Source of the DNA: Carya illinoinensis
Taxonomy: Eukaryota > Streptophyta > Magnoliopsida > Fagales > Juglandaceae
DNA length: 64,000 nt
Reading direction: 5' to 3'
Assembly: GCF_018687715.1 (NCBI RefSeq)
Contig: NC_056764.1
Coordinates: 1,614,501-1,678,500, forward strand
The notes under the pieces were generated by a model that saw only the letters and a list, made by a program, of their open reading frames with translations, made no database searches and was not told the DNA's origin. Each line of letters starts with the position of its first letter. Within the stretch, counting starts at the first letter, position 1. Of this stretch, positions 13,115 through 30,746 are shown piece after piece. The position numbers were made by a program, and so were the translations under genes.

Positions 13115-13735
13115 TTGGGGAATGATAATCTAATTATAACATATATTAATGTGCAATACTGTACGCATCTAATTTTTCCTAGCTATCCAATTAGAATTTC
13201 TGATTCCGTATGGCGTAGGCAAACTTAACGAAATTGAATTCATACCTCACAAGAAATCTAGAGAGAGAGAGAGAGTAGGTGAGTGGTTGCTTTCATTTGA
13301 GAAGCATTATTGTCAAACTTTGGGCAAATTGTTTTTATATTTTTTGCTTTGAAACAGGAAAGAAATGTAAGATAAGGAAAAGGATCCCACAACCCTTGCA
13401 ACCAACCCTACCCACTTCCTATATTATACTCCATAATATATTATCACGGGATAAATAGAAAGCACAATAGATTGAGAGTGTCTCCACACTATAATGATAG
13501 ATTCGTATATTAGTAGGAAATAGTATTTTTTAGCGATAAGAACGCATGACTCATTCCTAAAAATTAGTTTATCCCACATGTCTGCAAAAAGTTTGAAAAA
13601 TAATAAACGACAAAGCAAATTATCCAACGAAAGGTGTCTTAAAAGTCAAAAGTAGAAAGAAGAAAATCATCAATATTCGATGATCATCATCGGTGCCAAA
13701 AAAATTAAATTATAAATATTTTTTTCCGACCCACT
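13115..13735. other. Intergenic, no gene seen
   Basis: AT-rich sequence with a short GA run near 13261-13276. No coding similarity is recognisable on either strand. Confidence 0.4.
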
Positions 13736-13803
13736 CCAAGGGACGTTTGCCTAGTGGAGGCAAAATATAAATGTAAAACCTTCCCATGAAAGTAAATAAT
13801 AGT
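13736..13803 (-). repeat. Second Helitron 3'-end-like module
   Basis: About 68 bp nearly identical to 289-357 inside the Helitron 3' end. It includes the small stem TGCCT/AGGCA and one arm of the terminal hairpin. The similarity stops at the hairpin, and the outer arm and CTAG terminus are missing. It is either a truncated related Helitron or one whose 3' end was bypassed. Confidence 0.7.
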
Positions 13804-14278
13804 AATCAGCAACACGCTCAGCAATCAGCAACACCGCTATGCACCGCTCAACAGCAGGTAAGAGAGGGGTGAAATGCCCTAAAATAAAAAACAGAAGAAA
13901 TAAGTACATCTCATTCAGTATACTGAAGCAACTGAGGTTATTCATGTGAATCAACCTGTTTAGAAGGAGAGCAGCAGCGCTGTCACGATTGTTGATATCT
14001 TGATCCCGTGGAATTTTTCCAAATAACAAGCAAAGATTTGTAAAATGAGAAACTTCAGTTGGGATTTAGAGAACATTCATGGAGGAGATGAATGAAATTA
14101 TTAAATCTAAAATACCATCTCTTAAATACAATTAGTATTTCATATTCATATTACGGTTTTGTAAGAAATTATGCATTATTAAAGAAGAAATAAAATAGAA
14201 TACATAGAAGATCTAACAGAAGATAGAAACACAAATATGAATATTTGTGAAGTATTATTTTATTATCACAAAGCAAAA

Positions 14279-14707
14279 TTACAGAAATTTGAGGCTCTTT
14301 GCCTCAATCTTTAAACGCTCTTGCTCTTCAAAAATCTGCATGTCTTTCCTATCTAAAGGAGTAGCCACTCGAAAAGAAGAGTTAAGTAAAGATTTTAAAT
14401 CTCTGTTCTCTCGCTTTAGTGTTTCTATCTTCATGTTGGAATCCATAAGAAGCCGCTGAAGGATAGAAATATTCTCGTGGAGTTTGTCAACCCCACCAGT
14501 CCTAGATTGTAGTCGCTGAGAATATGCGACAAGGGTTGATGAGTATCGGGTATCGAGACTCACAAGCTTGTAGATAATTTCATTATCTGACTTATTAGTC
14601 AGATCATTATTGGATTGCATTATAACACCTACGGAAGAAACAGAAACAACTGGTGAACGAGGTGCAGAATACCTCATATATTGGTAATGAGAAGATTGTT
14701 GAGCCAT
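14279..14707 (-). CDS. Unrecognised 142-aa coiled-coil protein
   Basis: Single-exon ORF starting MAQQSSHYQYMRYSAP. The Ser-rich N-terminus is followed by a long amphipathic stretch from about residue 35 to 110 (KLHENISILQRLLMDSNMK, IETLKRENRDLKSLL) with heptad spacing typical of a coiled coil. It ends in a charged helix. A TATA box (14808-14815, minus) lies about 100 nt upstream of the ATG. An AATAAAA signal (14258-14264, minus) follows the stop closely. No domain is recognised with confidence. A small structural or virion-associated protein from an old endogenous pararetrovirus, or a gene fragment carried by a Helitron, are both possible. No reverse transcriptase or other companion ORF was seen nearby. 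Confidence 0.45.
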   Translation of the reverse strand: MAQQSSHYQYMRYSAPRSPVVSVSSVGVIMQSNNDLTNKSDNEIIYKLVSLDTRYSSTLVAYSQRLQSRTGGVDKLHENISILQRLLMDSNMKIETLKRENRDLKSLLNSSFRVATPLDRKDMQIFEEQERLKIEAKSLKFL

Positions 14708-14807
14708 TGCAAAGTGAGAAAGCAGAAAGAGATTGCAGAGTAAGAATGCAGACTAATTTCAGAAAAGTGAAGAAGATGAGATGCGAAAGAAGATGAACTG
14801 AATAATT

Positions 14808-14815
14808 CTTTTATA
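14808..14815 (-). promoter_or_regulatory. TATA box of the 142-aa ORF
   Basis: TATAAAAG on the minus strand, about 100 nt upstream of the ATG at 14707 and just downstream of the tandem repeat at 14874-14961. The leader between them is CT-rich, as in many plant leaders. Confidence 0.55.
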
Positions 14816-14873
14816 GAGAAAATTATGATGAATCATCTCTCGTGAAATATTTCTCTACAAGAGACAAGAGTGA

Positions 14874-14961
14874 TGTAGTATCATAGTTGCGGCGCCTGAC
14901 AGCTACAGAAGAGCAATGTAGTGTCATAGCTATGCGGCGCCTGACAGCTACAGAAGACCTG
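14874..14961 (-). repeat. Tandem duplication of about 43 bp upstream of the TATA box
   Basis: Two copies (14874-14916, 14917-14961) share GCGGCGCCTGACAGCTACAG. The position 60-150 bp upstream of the TATA box and the GC-rich palindromic GGCGCC suggest an enhancer-like repeat. That role is inferred. Confidence 0.7.
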
Positions 14962-15015
14962 TAAAAATCCTACGGATAAGAGTTGTCTGGTCTAAAACAG
15001 AGGACCACCGCTCTT

Positions 15016-15021
<6 letters not shown>

Positions 15022-15069
<48 letters not shown>
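15022..15069. repeat. (GA)n microsatellite
   Basis: About 24 uninterrupted GA units. Confidence 0.95.
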
Positions 15070-15072
<3 letters not shown>

Positions 15073-16010
15073 AACTGCTTAATTTTGATGAATTCTTTAC
15101 TAAGTATATTATTTAGAAGAACACTTAAAGTATATCATTTATATTTTTCTAAGGCAATCGAGAGTTTACCACTCACTGAAACCGAAGATGTTAGACATGG
15201 GTACAGCTGAAAAAATCCCGGGAGGTCGAATCCGCACCGTTTTCCATCAGAAAACCCTCCAAACAGAGCAAAAAAGAAAAAACCAAAGAAGACAACGGCC
15301 AAAATCTCTTCGTATAGAGCTTTATCAACAAAAACAGAAACCCACATGCAAATTCTATGAGATAGGGCAAAAAAAAGTAGAGAAAATAAGTGAGAGGAAA
15401 GAGAAGGTGAGGAGCGAAATGATAGGAGTCGGGGTGGGTCAATGGAAAATAGTTTTATTTCGTGAGAGGAATGTGGGAGATTTGTGTACGTGATAATACA
15501 CACAAGCGAAACCCACATGCAATGTATTTGTGTTGAGAAGTGGATTCCCTCCCACCAAATGAAAACCAGGTGTCCTTAAAGCGGTTTTCGGTTTTACTTT
15601 TTGGTGAATTACGACTTGTTTGGATGCTCGACTAAGTATGTCTTCGACCCGTTAAATTCCTAGATTAACTACTCTACTCGCAACACCATCAACATGATAT
15701 AACATCATATTTAATACATTACGCTACCCGTTCATTATTAATCAATCATTCAATTACAGTATTGGTATTTAATCTTAATAAAAAAAATATATAAAAACAT
15801 TAATTATGATTGATTAAAGATTGCAAAAAATAAAAAAATAAAAATTGTGCTTAAACTTTTAAGTTAAAGAAAGAAAATAAGAGAGAAGTTGACAGAAAAA
15901 TAACTGAACAGTTTTTATTAATTTTTTGCAATATTCAATTCAACACGTCAATAAATTTTGGATTCTTTACCGACACATGAATAGTTACTGATACTTTTTA
16001 TAAGATGGGT
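15070..16010. other. Intergenic, no convincing gene
   Basis: Overlapping ORFs on both strands at 15135-15518 have low-complexity Phe/Leu- or Lys-rich translations and no family resemblance. The rest is AT-rich. Confidence 0.4.
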
Positions 16011-16070
16011 TCGAATAATTGAGTGGACCCCATTCGATTAGGAAACGTGCTGGTTGGAGATTGAAATAAA
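16011..16070 (-). repeat. Inverted copy of 12322-12380
   Basis: About 60 bp matching the reverse complement of 12322-12380 with few changes, including CAATCTCCAACCAG and ACGTTTCCTAATCG. Confidence 0.8.
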
Positions 16071-18077
16071 CTGATCATGATCAACTCAATTCATTATTAA
16101 TTATTATTCATGTTGTGCAAGAAAAATATATACTTTTATATTAATTAGCTCTAAAAATCATTAATATTTTTATATATAAAATCGTATTCAATCTTTTCTG
16201 ATACAACTTTTTACTCAATAATTGCGTACCGTAAGCATTAATCTATGTATCAAGCTATCTATATAGCAGCCAGGAGAGAGAAATTTAATGCTCCAATGAA
16301 GACCTTGTACAAAGATCTTTGTTTGGAACTTTTGAAACATAGACGATGATTTAGTGAGAAAATGTTATAAGGTCAAAATCCCAAACACAACTCAACACCA
16401 TTAAAAAACTAATCAACATGTTGTGTTGTGGGACTGGTTTATTAGAGGCTGATTTTCTTAATCAAGGGTTAATCTTCCTGCAATACTCGCAGAGAAAGAT
16501 ATTATTTAACGTACACGAATTAAGAGCTTGTCGGCGCCGTTGGTGAATTATATATTGAGAAGTGTCGCGTCTAAAAGTTTCATAAAAATAAATTTCTAAA
16601 TTAATATAATTTTTTAAATTTATTTTATAATAAAATTAATTTTACAATCTCATATATCATATCAAATTATATCAGCTTGTAAGTTTACTTTTGTATAATT
16701 TATTTATATCTAAAATATTTTTCTTATATATATACATATAATATGTGTGGTGCATGATTAATTGGTCCAAAACAAAGAGCTAACAACTAAAGAAAAATAA
16801 ATCTTAGGTCCACTCCAATTGACTTTTAGCACCAAAATGTGATGATGATCATGGAAGCAGCTAGCTAATTGCAAACCACCACGTACGTACATGGTCGATG
16901 GAGGATCGGATGGGTTTAATTTCTTAGTGAGGGAAAGACCATACATATGAAAAATCTGATGGGAGTTGGGAGGGTTTTAATAATTAAGGCAAACATTTAT
17001 TATTAAATAAAATCAAAGCTTATGATCCCTAATGGAAAATAAGTAATGAAATTACGTACCCCGCCCATAACAAAAGCAAGCAAAAGATCTTTTAGCGTTC
17101 AAGCTTTGAATTTATGTGATATTGGAGACATATTTCAATAGCTAGCTTTCAAAGATTGAGGGGCCTCCCTTGTCTCCTTGGTGGGAAGCATATGTCTCAT
17201 CATATTCTATTATTATTAATTATTATTATTAATACTTAATCAACGTGCATTCCATTTCGATTATATACTAAGGAGTCAATAGAATGGACATCGTTTTGTG
17301 ACATTTACCTAACCAAAATGGCGTGGTATCATTTCTTTCCAATCTTTTCAATGGATCCAAAGATACGTACGTGCCTCGCTGTACCCAACTTTCTATATGC
17401 TCTTCTTCCTTCATCCGTTCCACCACCAAGTTTCTTTATTTATTCATATATTCCTTTTCATATTATAAAACTATTTCCCATAGCACAGTAGCACCTCAAT
17501 TATTGTGTCGGCAGCTTGGATTTTTAGCTTTGTTGAATGCATCAATTCAGGTAGGGAAAAAATGATCTATTCTAGAGGGAGACATTGTAACAGCCCAAAG
17601 ATATACATATATATATATATATTAATTTAAGCACTATTGCTTTAATATTCTCTCATGGATTGTCTAACAGTACAAAAGGCTCATTTTCTCTTGATTAGGT
17701 AGTTGATTTAATTAGTAGTTTGGCTTAAGCTCTCACAACCACTGTTTACTCCTAATCATCTCGATAATCTTTTGTCAAAATCACCAACAACTTCACCAGT
17801 ACATCTAAATCTCAATCCTTCTTGGGATCTTATTAAAAAAAAAAATGATACACATAATTTTTTTCAAAATGTTTTTTTATGTAATTCTATTTTAAATAAG
17901 ATATGATTTTATAAAATAACCAATAAAAATAGCATCGATTTCAATTTAAAATAATATATAAAGAATTATAAAAAAATTTATACTTGCATCATTGCTCATA
18001 AAAATAATCCCTAACTGTACTTGCTTAGCCTAAAAAATCATTTCAATCTTTTACCTCAAATATCTTAAAATAAAGAT
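16071..18077. other. Intergenic, AT-rich, no gene seen
   Basis: Contains a degenerate MITE-like segment (about 16575-16720, related to 40690-40845 and 54827-54985) and a short ORF at 17323-17565 without recognisable similarity. Confidence 0.4.
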
Positions 18078-18286
18078 CAGCCTTATTTGAGAGAATAAAA
18101 TATAATTTACATCTTTTAGAAAATGAGAAAAGAAAATTAGGAGAACCTAACTAACTATATATAAATATATATATGCAATTGATAACTGATGTTACATCAA
18201 CAATTGGAGCACTAAAGACATGATGATGAATGAGAAATCATGCAAAATTATATTATATTATTATAATTAAATATATCTGATGCGAG
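18078..18286. repeat. Second copy of the 215-bp duplicate
   Basis: Direct partner of 12900-13114. It directly borders the NAC fragment and includes the codons after its KQLAS segment. Confidence 0.85.
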
Positions 18287-18833
18287 TTGCTTGGTTGTCT
18301 CCTCTTGACCATTAAGTTGCGATGCCACCAAACGATCAAAAGTGGCCCAATCACTAAGCCTGGTTTTCGATTGTTGCCAGTACAATTAGCTGTTTCGTTG
18401 ATGAAACAAGGTTGGGTTTCAGTGAACATCTAATCGTGATCGAATGGCTGATAACAAGCTTTGAAACTGTGGTCATGATCGAAGGGTGAGTTGCCAATTG
18501 CAAGAGAAGGAAGGGAAGGGCTCTCTAATCGTGGGAGATGAAGGAATCTGTCATGGAGCTCTTCATCGACGAGCGGGCTTGTGTGTTTTGCTGTAGTACT
18601 GAGGAACATCATGTTGTTAGTGTGGACGTTGGAGATGCTGATGTTGCTGAATGACTCGTCTTCCGGCTTGCAATTCCTTCCCATGTATAGAAGTATTTGA
18701 TCCAGGACGCCTTCGATCTGAGTGGTTGAATCCATTGAGATTGAGGAGGTTTTAGGACACTCTGCTGCTTTCTGAAAATTCTTCTTCTTGAAGACACGGC
18801 ACACCACCCACCCGTCTTCGGTCATGGCTCGCA
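18250..18833 (-). pseudogene. NAC transcription factor, C-terminal fragment (NST/SND1-like)
   Basis: The fragment starts at the end of the NAC DNA-binding domain ([17 protein letters not shown]) and continues through LDQILLYMGRN, HLPRLESPSLPSL and, in a shifted frame, DWATFDRLVASQLNGQEE. These C-terminal motifs are those of secondary-wall NACs of the NST/SND1 group. Subdomains A-D, needed for DNA binding, are absent. Frame breaks: a stop at 18430-18432, near a small duplication of CATTCGATCA-type sequence, and a frameshift near 18360. The 5' side abuts MYB-derived sequence, so it was joined to foreign DNA and is not simply decayed in place. Motifs make the family call firm; the subgroup is an inference. 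Confidence 0.85.
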
Positions 18834-18847
18834 ACCTGCGTCGGTGT

Positions 18848-19300
18848 GCGTGTCTTCACGAAGTTTCTCGATATTCCTCTCCAATCTCCTTTCCCCACTT
18901 TCTGCAAACCCAGTAGGAATAGCTTGTGCTCCTCCTCCGTCCACAGAACCCCTGCCGTTCTTCTTCTGGTTCTGCTGCTGTTGTTTGAGCTACTTTTCCT
19001 TGAAGACCTCCCACCACTTGCCGAGGCGCTTTGGCGTGCGTCCAGGGACCTCGGCGGCGATCTTCTTCCACTTGTTGCCGTACTTGGCCTGGAGGGATAC
19101 GACGAGGGACTATTCTTCCGTGGTGAGAAAGCCCTTTTTTAGGCCGGGTTTCAGGTAGTTCTTCTAGCGCTCGAGGCAGGACTTGGCGTCGTGATGGAGG
19201 GGCTGCCCCATGCGGACGGAGAAGAGATTCCACTCTTTGGGGCCATATTGCTTAACGTAGGCTCTGAGGAGTGCGTCTTCCTCTGATCCTGATCGATCGT
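18848..19300 (-). pseudogene. AS1/PHAN-like MYB fragment with three in-frame TAG codons
   Basis: Translation on the minus strand gives [59 protein letters not shown] and [13 protein letters not shown]. This is the two-repeat MYB domain of the ASYMMETRIC LEAVES1/PHANTASTICA/ROUGH SHEATH2 type, which represses KNOX genes in leaf primordia. TAG codons interrupt it at 19164-19166 (where the family has Trp), 19110-19112 and 18990-18992 (both probably Gln). The true N-terminus and the long C-terminal coiled-coil region are not seen. At about 18840 the sequence passes directly into the NAC fragment. It is a pseudogene fragment. Confidence 0.85.
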
Positions 19301-19520
19301 CGTGGCTTTTGCAGGTGAGTAATCTTCTGGTTAGTAAAAAGTTCAGACTTTTCGGTGGGGTGGAATGGATCTTGAAGCTTTGGCAGAGAGTTGAGTTCGT
19401 GAGCTTCAGAGAGAGAGAGAGAGAGTGGTTTAGCAAAATGGGGAGTAGAGACAAAGACGAGAATGAAAGATTTGTGTGGTTTGAAATTCTTTTGAATGAC
19501 ACAATCTCACTAAAGACCAA

Positions 19521-22056
19521 AACATCCTTATATAAACGGACACAAAGGAAGAAAACAAAAGGTTAAAAAAGTAACTGTGCAATAAAAATGGAAGAAAAAA
19601 AATGGAACGCAACAATTTACTGCTCATTCCTGTAGAAGCGCGATAGACGCTTATTATTATAGATAAATATATATATGAAGGATTAGTAAGAATAACGTCA
19701 CGTTTATTCAATAAAAAGCAAAGGTCTAGATTGTCTCAATTTCATTAATAGGAGAAAATTAAGGGGAAAGAAGTCGATCGGGAATGAAAGACTTGTTATT
19801 TTCTCTTGTTTGGTTAGGAGGAAAAATCGGAAGGAAACTAAATTAGGATCTATTTGATTTTTTTTTTTTTTTTAATTTGTCTTGCAGCCAATTTTCCCTC
19901 TAAATATGCCTATTTTGAAGGGAATAAAAAGGCCTAATACGAATTGAGCCTTCTATCATTGAGTACTTGCAAAATCTAGCAAAATACGAAAAAGGATCAA
20001 GACATGACCGTACTTTTGGATTTTGTACCATTTTCTGGCCCAAAACTGTATTCATATAAACCCAAAGTTAATTGGACTGGACCTCGTGTTCCCATCGGTC
20101 ACGTACACTGACTTTATTCTTCCGGCCCACAAGTTAATTGGACTGGACCTTATATAGATTTCTTGTGGTGTTCACACTAAGGTATTGAATTTAGAACCTG
20201 AAGTACTGGTAAAGTGAAAAGAACTGAGTTGGGATATGCAGTTTTGGCCATAAAAATAATTTTTAATCCAATTTAATATTAGGGTCACACATGCAATGGA
20301 AACATGATTATGGATCATATGCTGTTTTTAATCTATATATCAAGTTGATATTGGCGTAGGTATGAATGGATTACTTTAATTACTAGCATTATATATATTT
20401 GATAATTTAAAACAAAACGATAATAAATTAGTAAGTAGTGGATTAGGGGGCCCATGCATAATCCATATCATTCACTGATCTTAAGAGTTGTTTCTTCTTT
20501 TATTATGAAGTTAATTATGAACAAAGTGGGTTTTGAGGATGACAAAGAGGACTTCTTTAATTCCTAATTTCTTCAAAACAAATTGATTTATGTTAAATGA
20601 ATTTCGAGTTTTCTAAGAATTTTTTTAAGCAGATCCAAGAGTACTTTTATCGACCTTTTAATTTATATGTAATCCTATGCATAATTGATAGAATAATATA
20701 TTAAGAAAAACTTTTAATATTTGTGGTCAGATATTTAGGAAGAAAACAATAATTTGTGGAGAGAAATGTTGAGGATAAAAATACTTAATTTTGCAATTTG
20801 GAGTTAGGAAAGGTAAAGAAGTTTTGCATGGATAAGTTACTATAGGAACTAGAAAGTGGTAAGGATCGGATTTGTTGAACACATGAACAAGGCTACACTT
20901 GAACGTACACTTATGATTGAAATCAAAACTTTCTTCCAATGAAATAATCATCTTCCCTATTGCGGAAAGTATGAAACAAATTAAACTTGCTAATGGAATA
21001 TGGTCCTTGAGTTAGCTAGCTGTGATACTGTTATTGTAGATATGTTGTCGGCCTACTTCTTGTTGTTGGTTGGTGTAATTGCATGTAAAACATGCAATAA
21101 AGGGGATCTTATATACGCACGATCGAGTACTCCATTCTGGATATATATCATGCATGGGATCGAATAAGCTGATCATGACGATATATAATATATATATACG
21201 TGTGTGTTTGTGTGTAATATGGCCATAGATCGACCTAGCTAGGTTGTAACTTGATCCTGAGCTTAAGCTAGCTAGCTGTGATTGATGTCATGCGTAGTGG
21301 TACTCATGATGATCATGATTCTGTCAATTATATATCTATATAATCTTTTATATATATTCATTCTACTTAGAGAAGGGGTTGGAAAAAAAAAAAAAATCTT
21401 AGAAAAATAATATTTAAACAAGCAATATCAAGAGAAACATGATTATATAGATCATCAAGACAAATTTTAATTATCAGCGAATCTTGTTCTTGCATGCAGT
21501 CGTAGGCCAGGGACCCGCAGAGGAAAGACCATATATGAAGTGCGTACGTAATTAACAAGCTGGTCTAAAATCACATGTACTTGAACTCTTATGATCTTCA
21601 GACCATGAAGGCCGGGGGTAGTGGAATATATACATGTCCGTTACCAAATAAATTCTGACTGCATCCGTTGGCTAAAGTACTACGTACGAACATGATGCAG
21701 GTTCACAACAAAAACTTTGGAGATGACTGCAGCATGCATATGTTAGGTCTTCACACAACATTATACATTCAGAAGTCCAGAAAGAGTAACCTCCAATAAT
21801 ATTTTCTTCCTTTTAGTAGGTAGGGTTGTACTTGCACATTACGACGACAGAAGGACCAGTTGAAGAACATGTTTGGGCAGCCTTTATAAAAACAAGCAAA
21901 ATTGCAGTAGTACTACTATTAAGAAGTCCTAATTAAAGTTAAAGTTAATGATCTCGATCATCTATTACCGTGAATGTGGCAGATCATAGTCAAGCTGGTC
22001 AATGATATTTTTATAATATTTGTTGTGACAAACATAAAATATATTTACTATAGAGT
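19521..22056. other. Intergenic, no gene seen
   Basis: AT-rich, with a poly-T run near 19858-19874 and TA-rich stretches near 21180-21200 and 21330-21360. Short ORFs have no recognisable similarity. Confidence 0.4.
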
Positions 22057-22230
22057 TTTGCTACATATAAATAAAGTCGCGTACTAATCTACGTAACAAT
22101 ACTGATTTCTTCATACTTAAAATTTAAATTAGCACTATTTTAAATAAATTTACTTTTTAACCAATTACACTGGATTGATACATATATTAGTACATAATTG
22201 TATTTGCAATTAGATTTTTCTTTTACTATA
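22057..22230 (+). mobile_element. MITE-like dispersed repeat, family 2
   Basis: Similar, in inverted orientation, to about 53860-54020. Both share an AAAATTTAAATTAG core and a flanking (A/G)CGTACTAAT. AT-rich, non-coding and short, consistent with a miniature inverted-repeat element. Confidence 0.6.
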
Positions 22231-22581
22231 TCATGCATGAATAGTGCGCGTTACTCAATCGGATGTTATATATATATACTGGAAGAATTACGAGCTGTAG
22301 CAGAACTCCAATTAAGAAGAATGAAGTTATTTATATGGATGAGATCATCGAGCACATGAAATGCTAGAGGATGCCGGAATTAGGAAATATTGGAATTATG
22401 GATCAGAACACAGTAGTATTACATATTGGTGCCTGAAGGGACGTTAATTTGTTGGTGATGATTGAATATCGATCAATGCCTTCCAATTTCCACCTGACAT
22501 TTCAAATGTGATGTTGCTTTCCAGCACTGTCTGCATCCTGGTTGGCCATTCACTCAAGGGCGACCCCAGACACCCTTCACA

Positions 22582-22608
22582 CCCCCCCCCCCCCCCCCCC
22601 CCCCCCCC
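22582..22608. repeat. Poly-C tract of 27 C
   Basis: An uninterrupted run of C followed by a short CT stretch. Such G/C homopolymers are uncommon in plant DNA, and the length may be affected by sequencing error. Confidence 0.9.
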
Positions 22609-28620
<6,012 letters not shown>

Positions 28621-28630
28621 CTCAATACTG

Positions 28631-28638
28631 ATATAAAT
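28631..28638 (+). promoter_or_regulatory. Candidate TATA box of the WAT1-like gene
   Basis: A TATAAATA-type sequence lies about 120 nt upstream of the ATG at 28757. The CT-rich segment between them is typical of a plant 5' leader. Confidence 0.5.
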
Positions 28639-28756
28639 ATGTGAGCCACCCCATACATTTCTCTAGGGAGAAACACTAGTCCTCTAATTTAGGTGTTCTT
28701 CCTCTCTTCTCTTTCTGATCAGTAACTTCATTCCTTCCCATTTCGTTCACAAAAAA

Positions 28757-30746
28757 ATGGAGAAGCTCAGAGGCTGCAGCAATTTCCTCGAAGCATCAAA
28801 ACCCTACTTTGCAATGATATCATTACAATTCGGCTATGCCGGAATGAATATCATTAGTAAAGTTTCTCTCAGCAGAGGGATGAGCCACTATGTGCTAGTG
28901 GTTTATCGCCATGCCTTCGCAACAGCTGCCATTGCCCCCTTTGCTTTCATGTTTGAGAGGTTTGAGTCTTACCCTGCACACAATTAGCTTTTAGTTGTTT
29001 TTTTTTTTTTTTTTTCATTCTGTATGAAATATGCATAAAAAGTTCTGATATTAAAGGAATATAATTTGTATCCTTTCAGGAAAAAGCAGCCAAGGATAAC
29101 ATTTCCGGTCTTTATGCAGATATTTGTCCTTGCTCTTCTTGGGTTAGTTGCTAATTAACCTTCTCACGAGCATCATGTCATGTTCTCACTCTCGGTTCTA
29201 CTCTTTCTGTTTTTTTCCCCTTTTTGAGAGAGGTTCTTAATTTCGGTCTCTTTGGATTTTCTAGGCATATATGCGCAAGTTGTAGTGATTTTATTAATTA
29301 ATCCATGATTCTTTGCATTTATCTAAAAACTCTAAAGGTGGATTTTTTTTTTTTTTATAGTCCCGTGATTGATCAGAACTTCTATTACGCGGGGCTGAAA
29401 TTTACGTCGCCAACTTTCTCATGCGCAATTAGCAACATGCTCCCTGCCATGACGTTTGTCATGGCCGTCATATTCCGGTATTCATCAAAAGCAACCAAAA
29501 TGATCATCATAATTTTAATTAAATTATTTTTTCCTTATAATTAGTTTGGCTAAAGTACTCGCTCTTTATATGGGGCAATTTTGAAAATTAAGGATGGAGA
29601 AGCTGAACCTGAGGAAAGTAAGGTGCCAAGCAAAGATGGTGGGAACCATAGTGACAGTGGCTGGTGCTATGTTAATGACTTTGTACAAGGGTCCCATAGT
29701 GCACTTGCTGTGGTCGAAGTACATGTCTCCTCGCAAATCTTATGAAACTGATTCCGTAAACAGTGATAAGGACTTTCTCAAGGGATCCATCTTTCTCATC
29801 ATAGCTACCCTTGCCTGGTCTGGTCTTTTTGTTTTGCAAGTAAGTGATACAAAAAGTTCAGCGAAATAGAATCTGTTTTTTGTTTTGTTTTGCTTTGTTT
29901 TGTTTTTTTTTTTTTTTGGTCTTTCTTTTAGAGGGAAATAACATGTAACAAATGTTTTATGTGACTTTTTCATGATCAGACACATGCGTTGAAGACATAC
30001 AAGAATCATCAGCTGTCTCTTACATCATTGGTGTGCTTTGTGGGCACTCTTCAGGCCATTGCTGTCACCTTTGTCTTGGAACACAAACCCTCGGTTTGGA
30101 AAATTGGCTTTGACATGAACCTCCTTGCTGCCGCCTATGCTGTAAGACTTTTCTGATCATCTGTATCTTTCTGTCTGTACACACGGCGAGTTTGTCTTTC
30201 TCATGTGAAGCATTCGTTGATCATATCTTTGGTTAATTTCTATACAGGGAATCGTGGGATCAAGCATTTCATACTATGTCCAGGGGTTAGTGATAAAGAA
30301 GAAAGGACCTGTATTTGCAACTGCTTTTAGCCCATTGATGATGATTATTGTAGCCGTTCTGGGGTCCTTCATCCTGGCAGAGAAGATTTTCCTTGGAGGG
30401 TAATTTAATTTTCCCTAATTCCCTTAACTTCTTGCATGTATATATGTGCATATATATATGATTTACGCATGCATTATAGAATATTTCTCTCAAGTCATGT
30501 ACTACGTGGTGCAGTGTGCTTGGCTCTATCTTGATCGTTATAGGCCTTTACTCAGTCCTCTGGGGAAAGCACAAAGAAAGCGTAGAGAATAAAGCTGAGG
30601 AGATACCGGATGCTATAAAGGTTGGTCAAGTTCATGGCAATGGATCAGTTTCAGCAATCGAAGATGTTGAAGCAGCTAATGAAATTCAAATGGGTAAAGG
30701 AGATCAAGAAACCAACAACAAACCTATCTTCTGTTGCCTGCATTAG
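28757..30746 (+). CDS. WAT1-related protein (nodulin MtN21/EamA transporter)
   Basis: Seven exons joined in phase with GT/AG borders: 28757-28959, 29080-29142, 29361-29477, 29593-29839, 29980-30141, 30248-30399 and 30515-30746, giving 391 aa. The translation has two EamA-type halves of about five membrane helices each. Family motifs include YFAMISLQFGYAGMNIISK, VYRHAFATAAIAPFA, PVIDQNFYYAGLKFTS, ISNMLPAMTFVMA and VGSSISYYVQGLVI. WAT1 in Arabidopsis is a tonoplast auxin exporter, and relatives (UMAMITs) move amino acids across membranes, so the exact substrate here cannot be told. Length and exon number are normal for the family. The hydrophilic tail after about residue 335 is the variable cytosolic part. 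No damage is seen, so the gene is probably functional. Confidence 0.93.

Noticed and set aside
15135..15518. Overlapping ORFs of up to 127 aa on both strands
   Set aside because: Low-complexity Phe/Leu- or Lys-rich sequence with no motif or gene structure.
18856..19233. 125-aa minus-strand ORF starting MESLLRPHG
   Set aside because: This is an out-of-frame reading of the AS1-like pseudogene. The correct frame shows MYB motifs.
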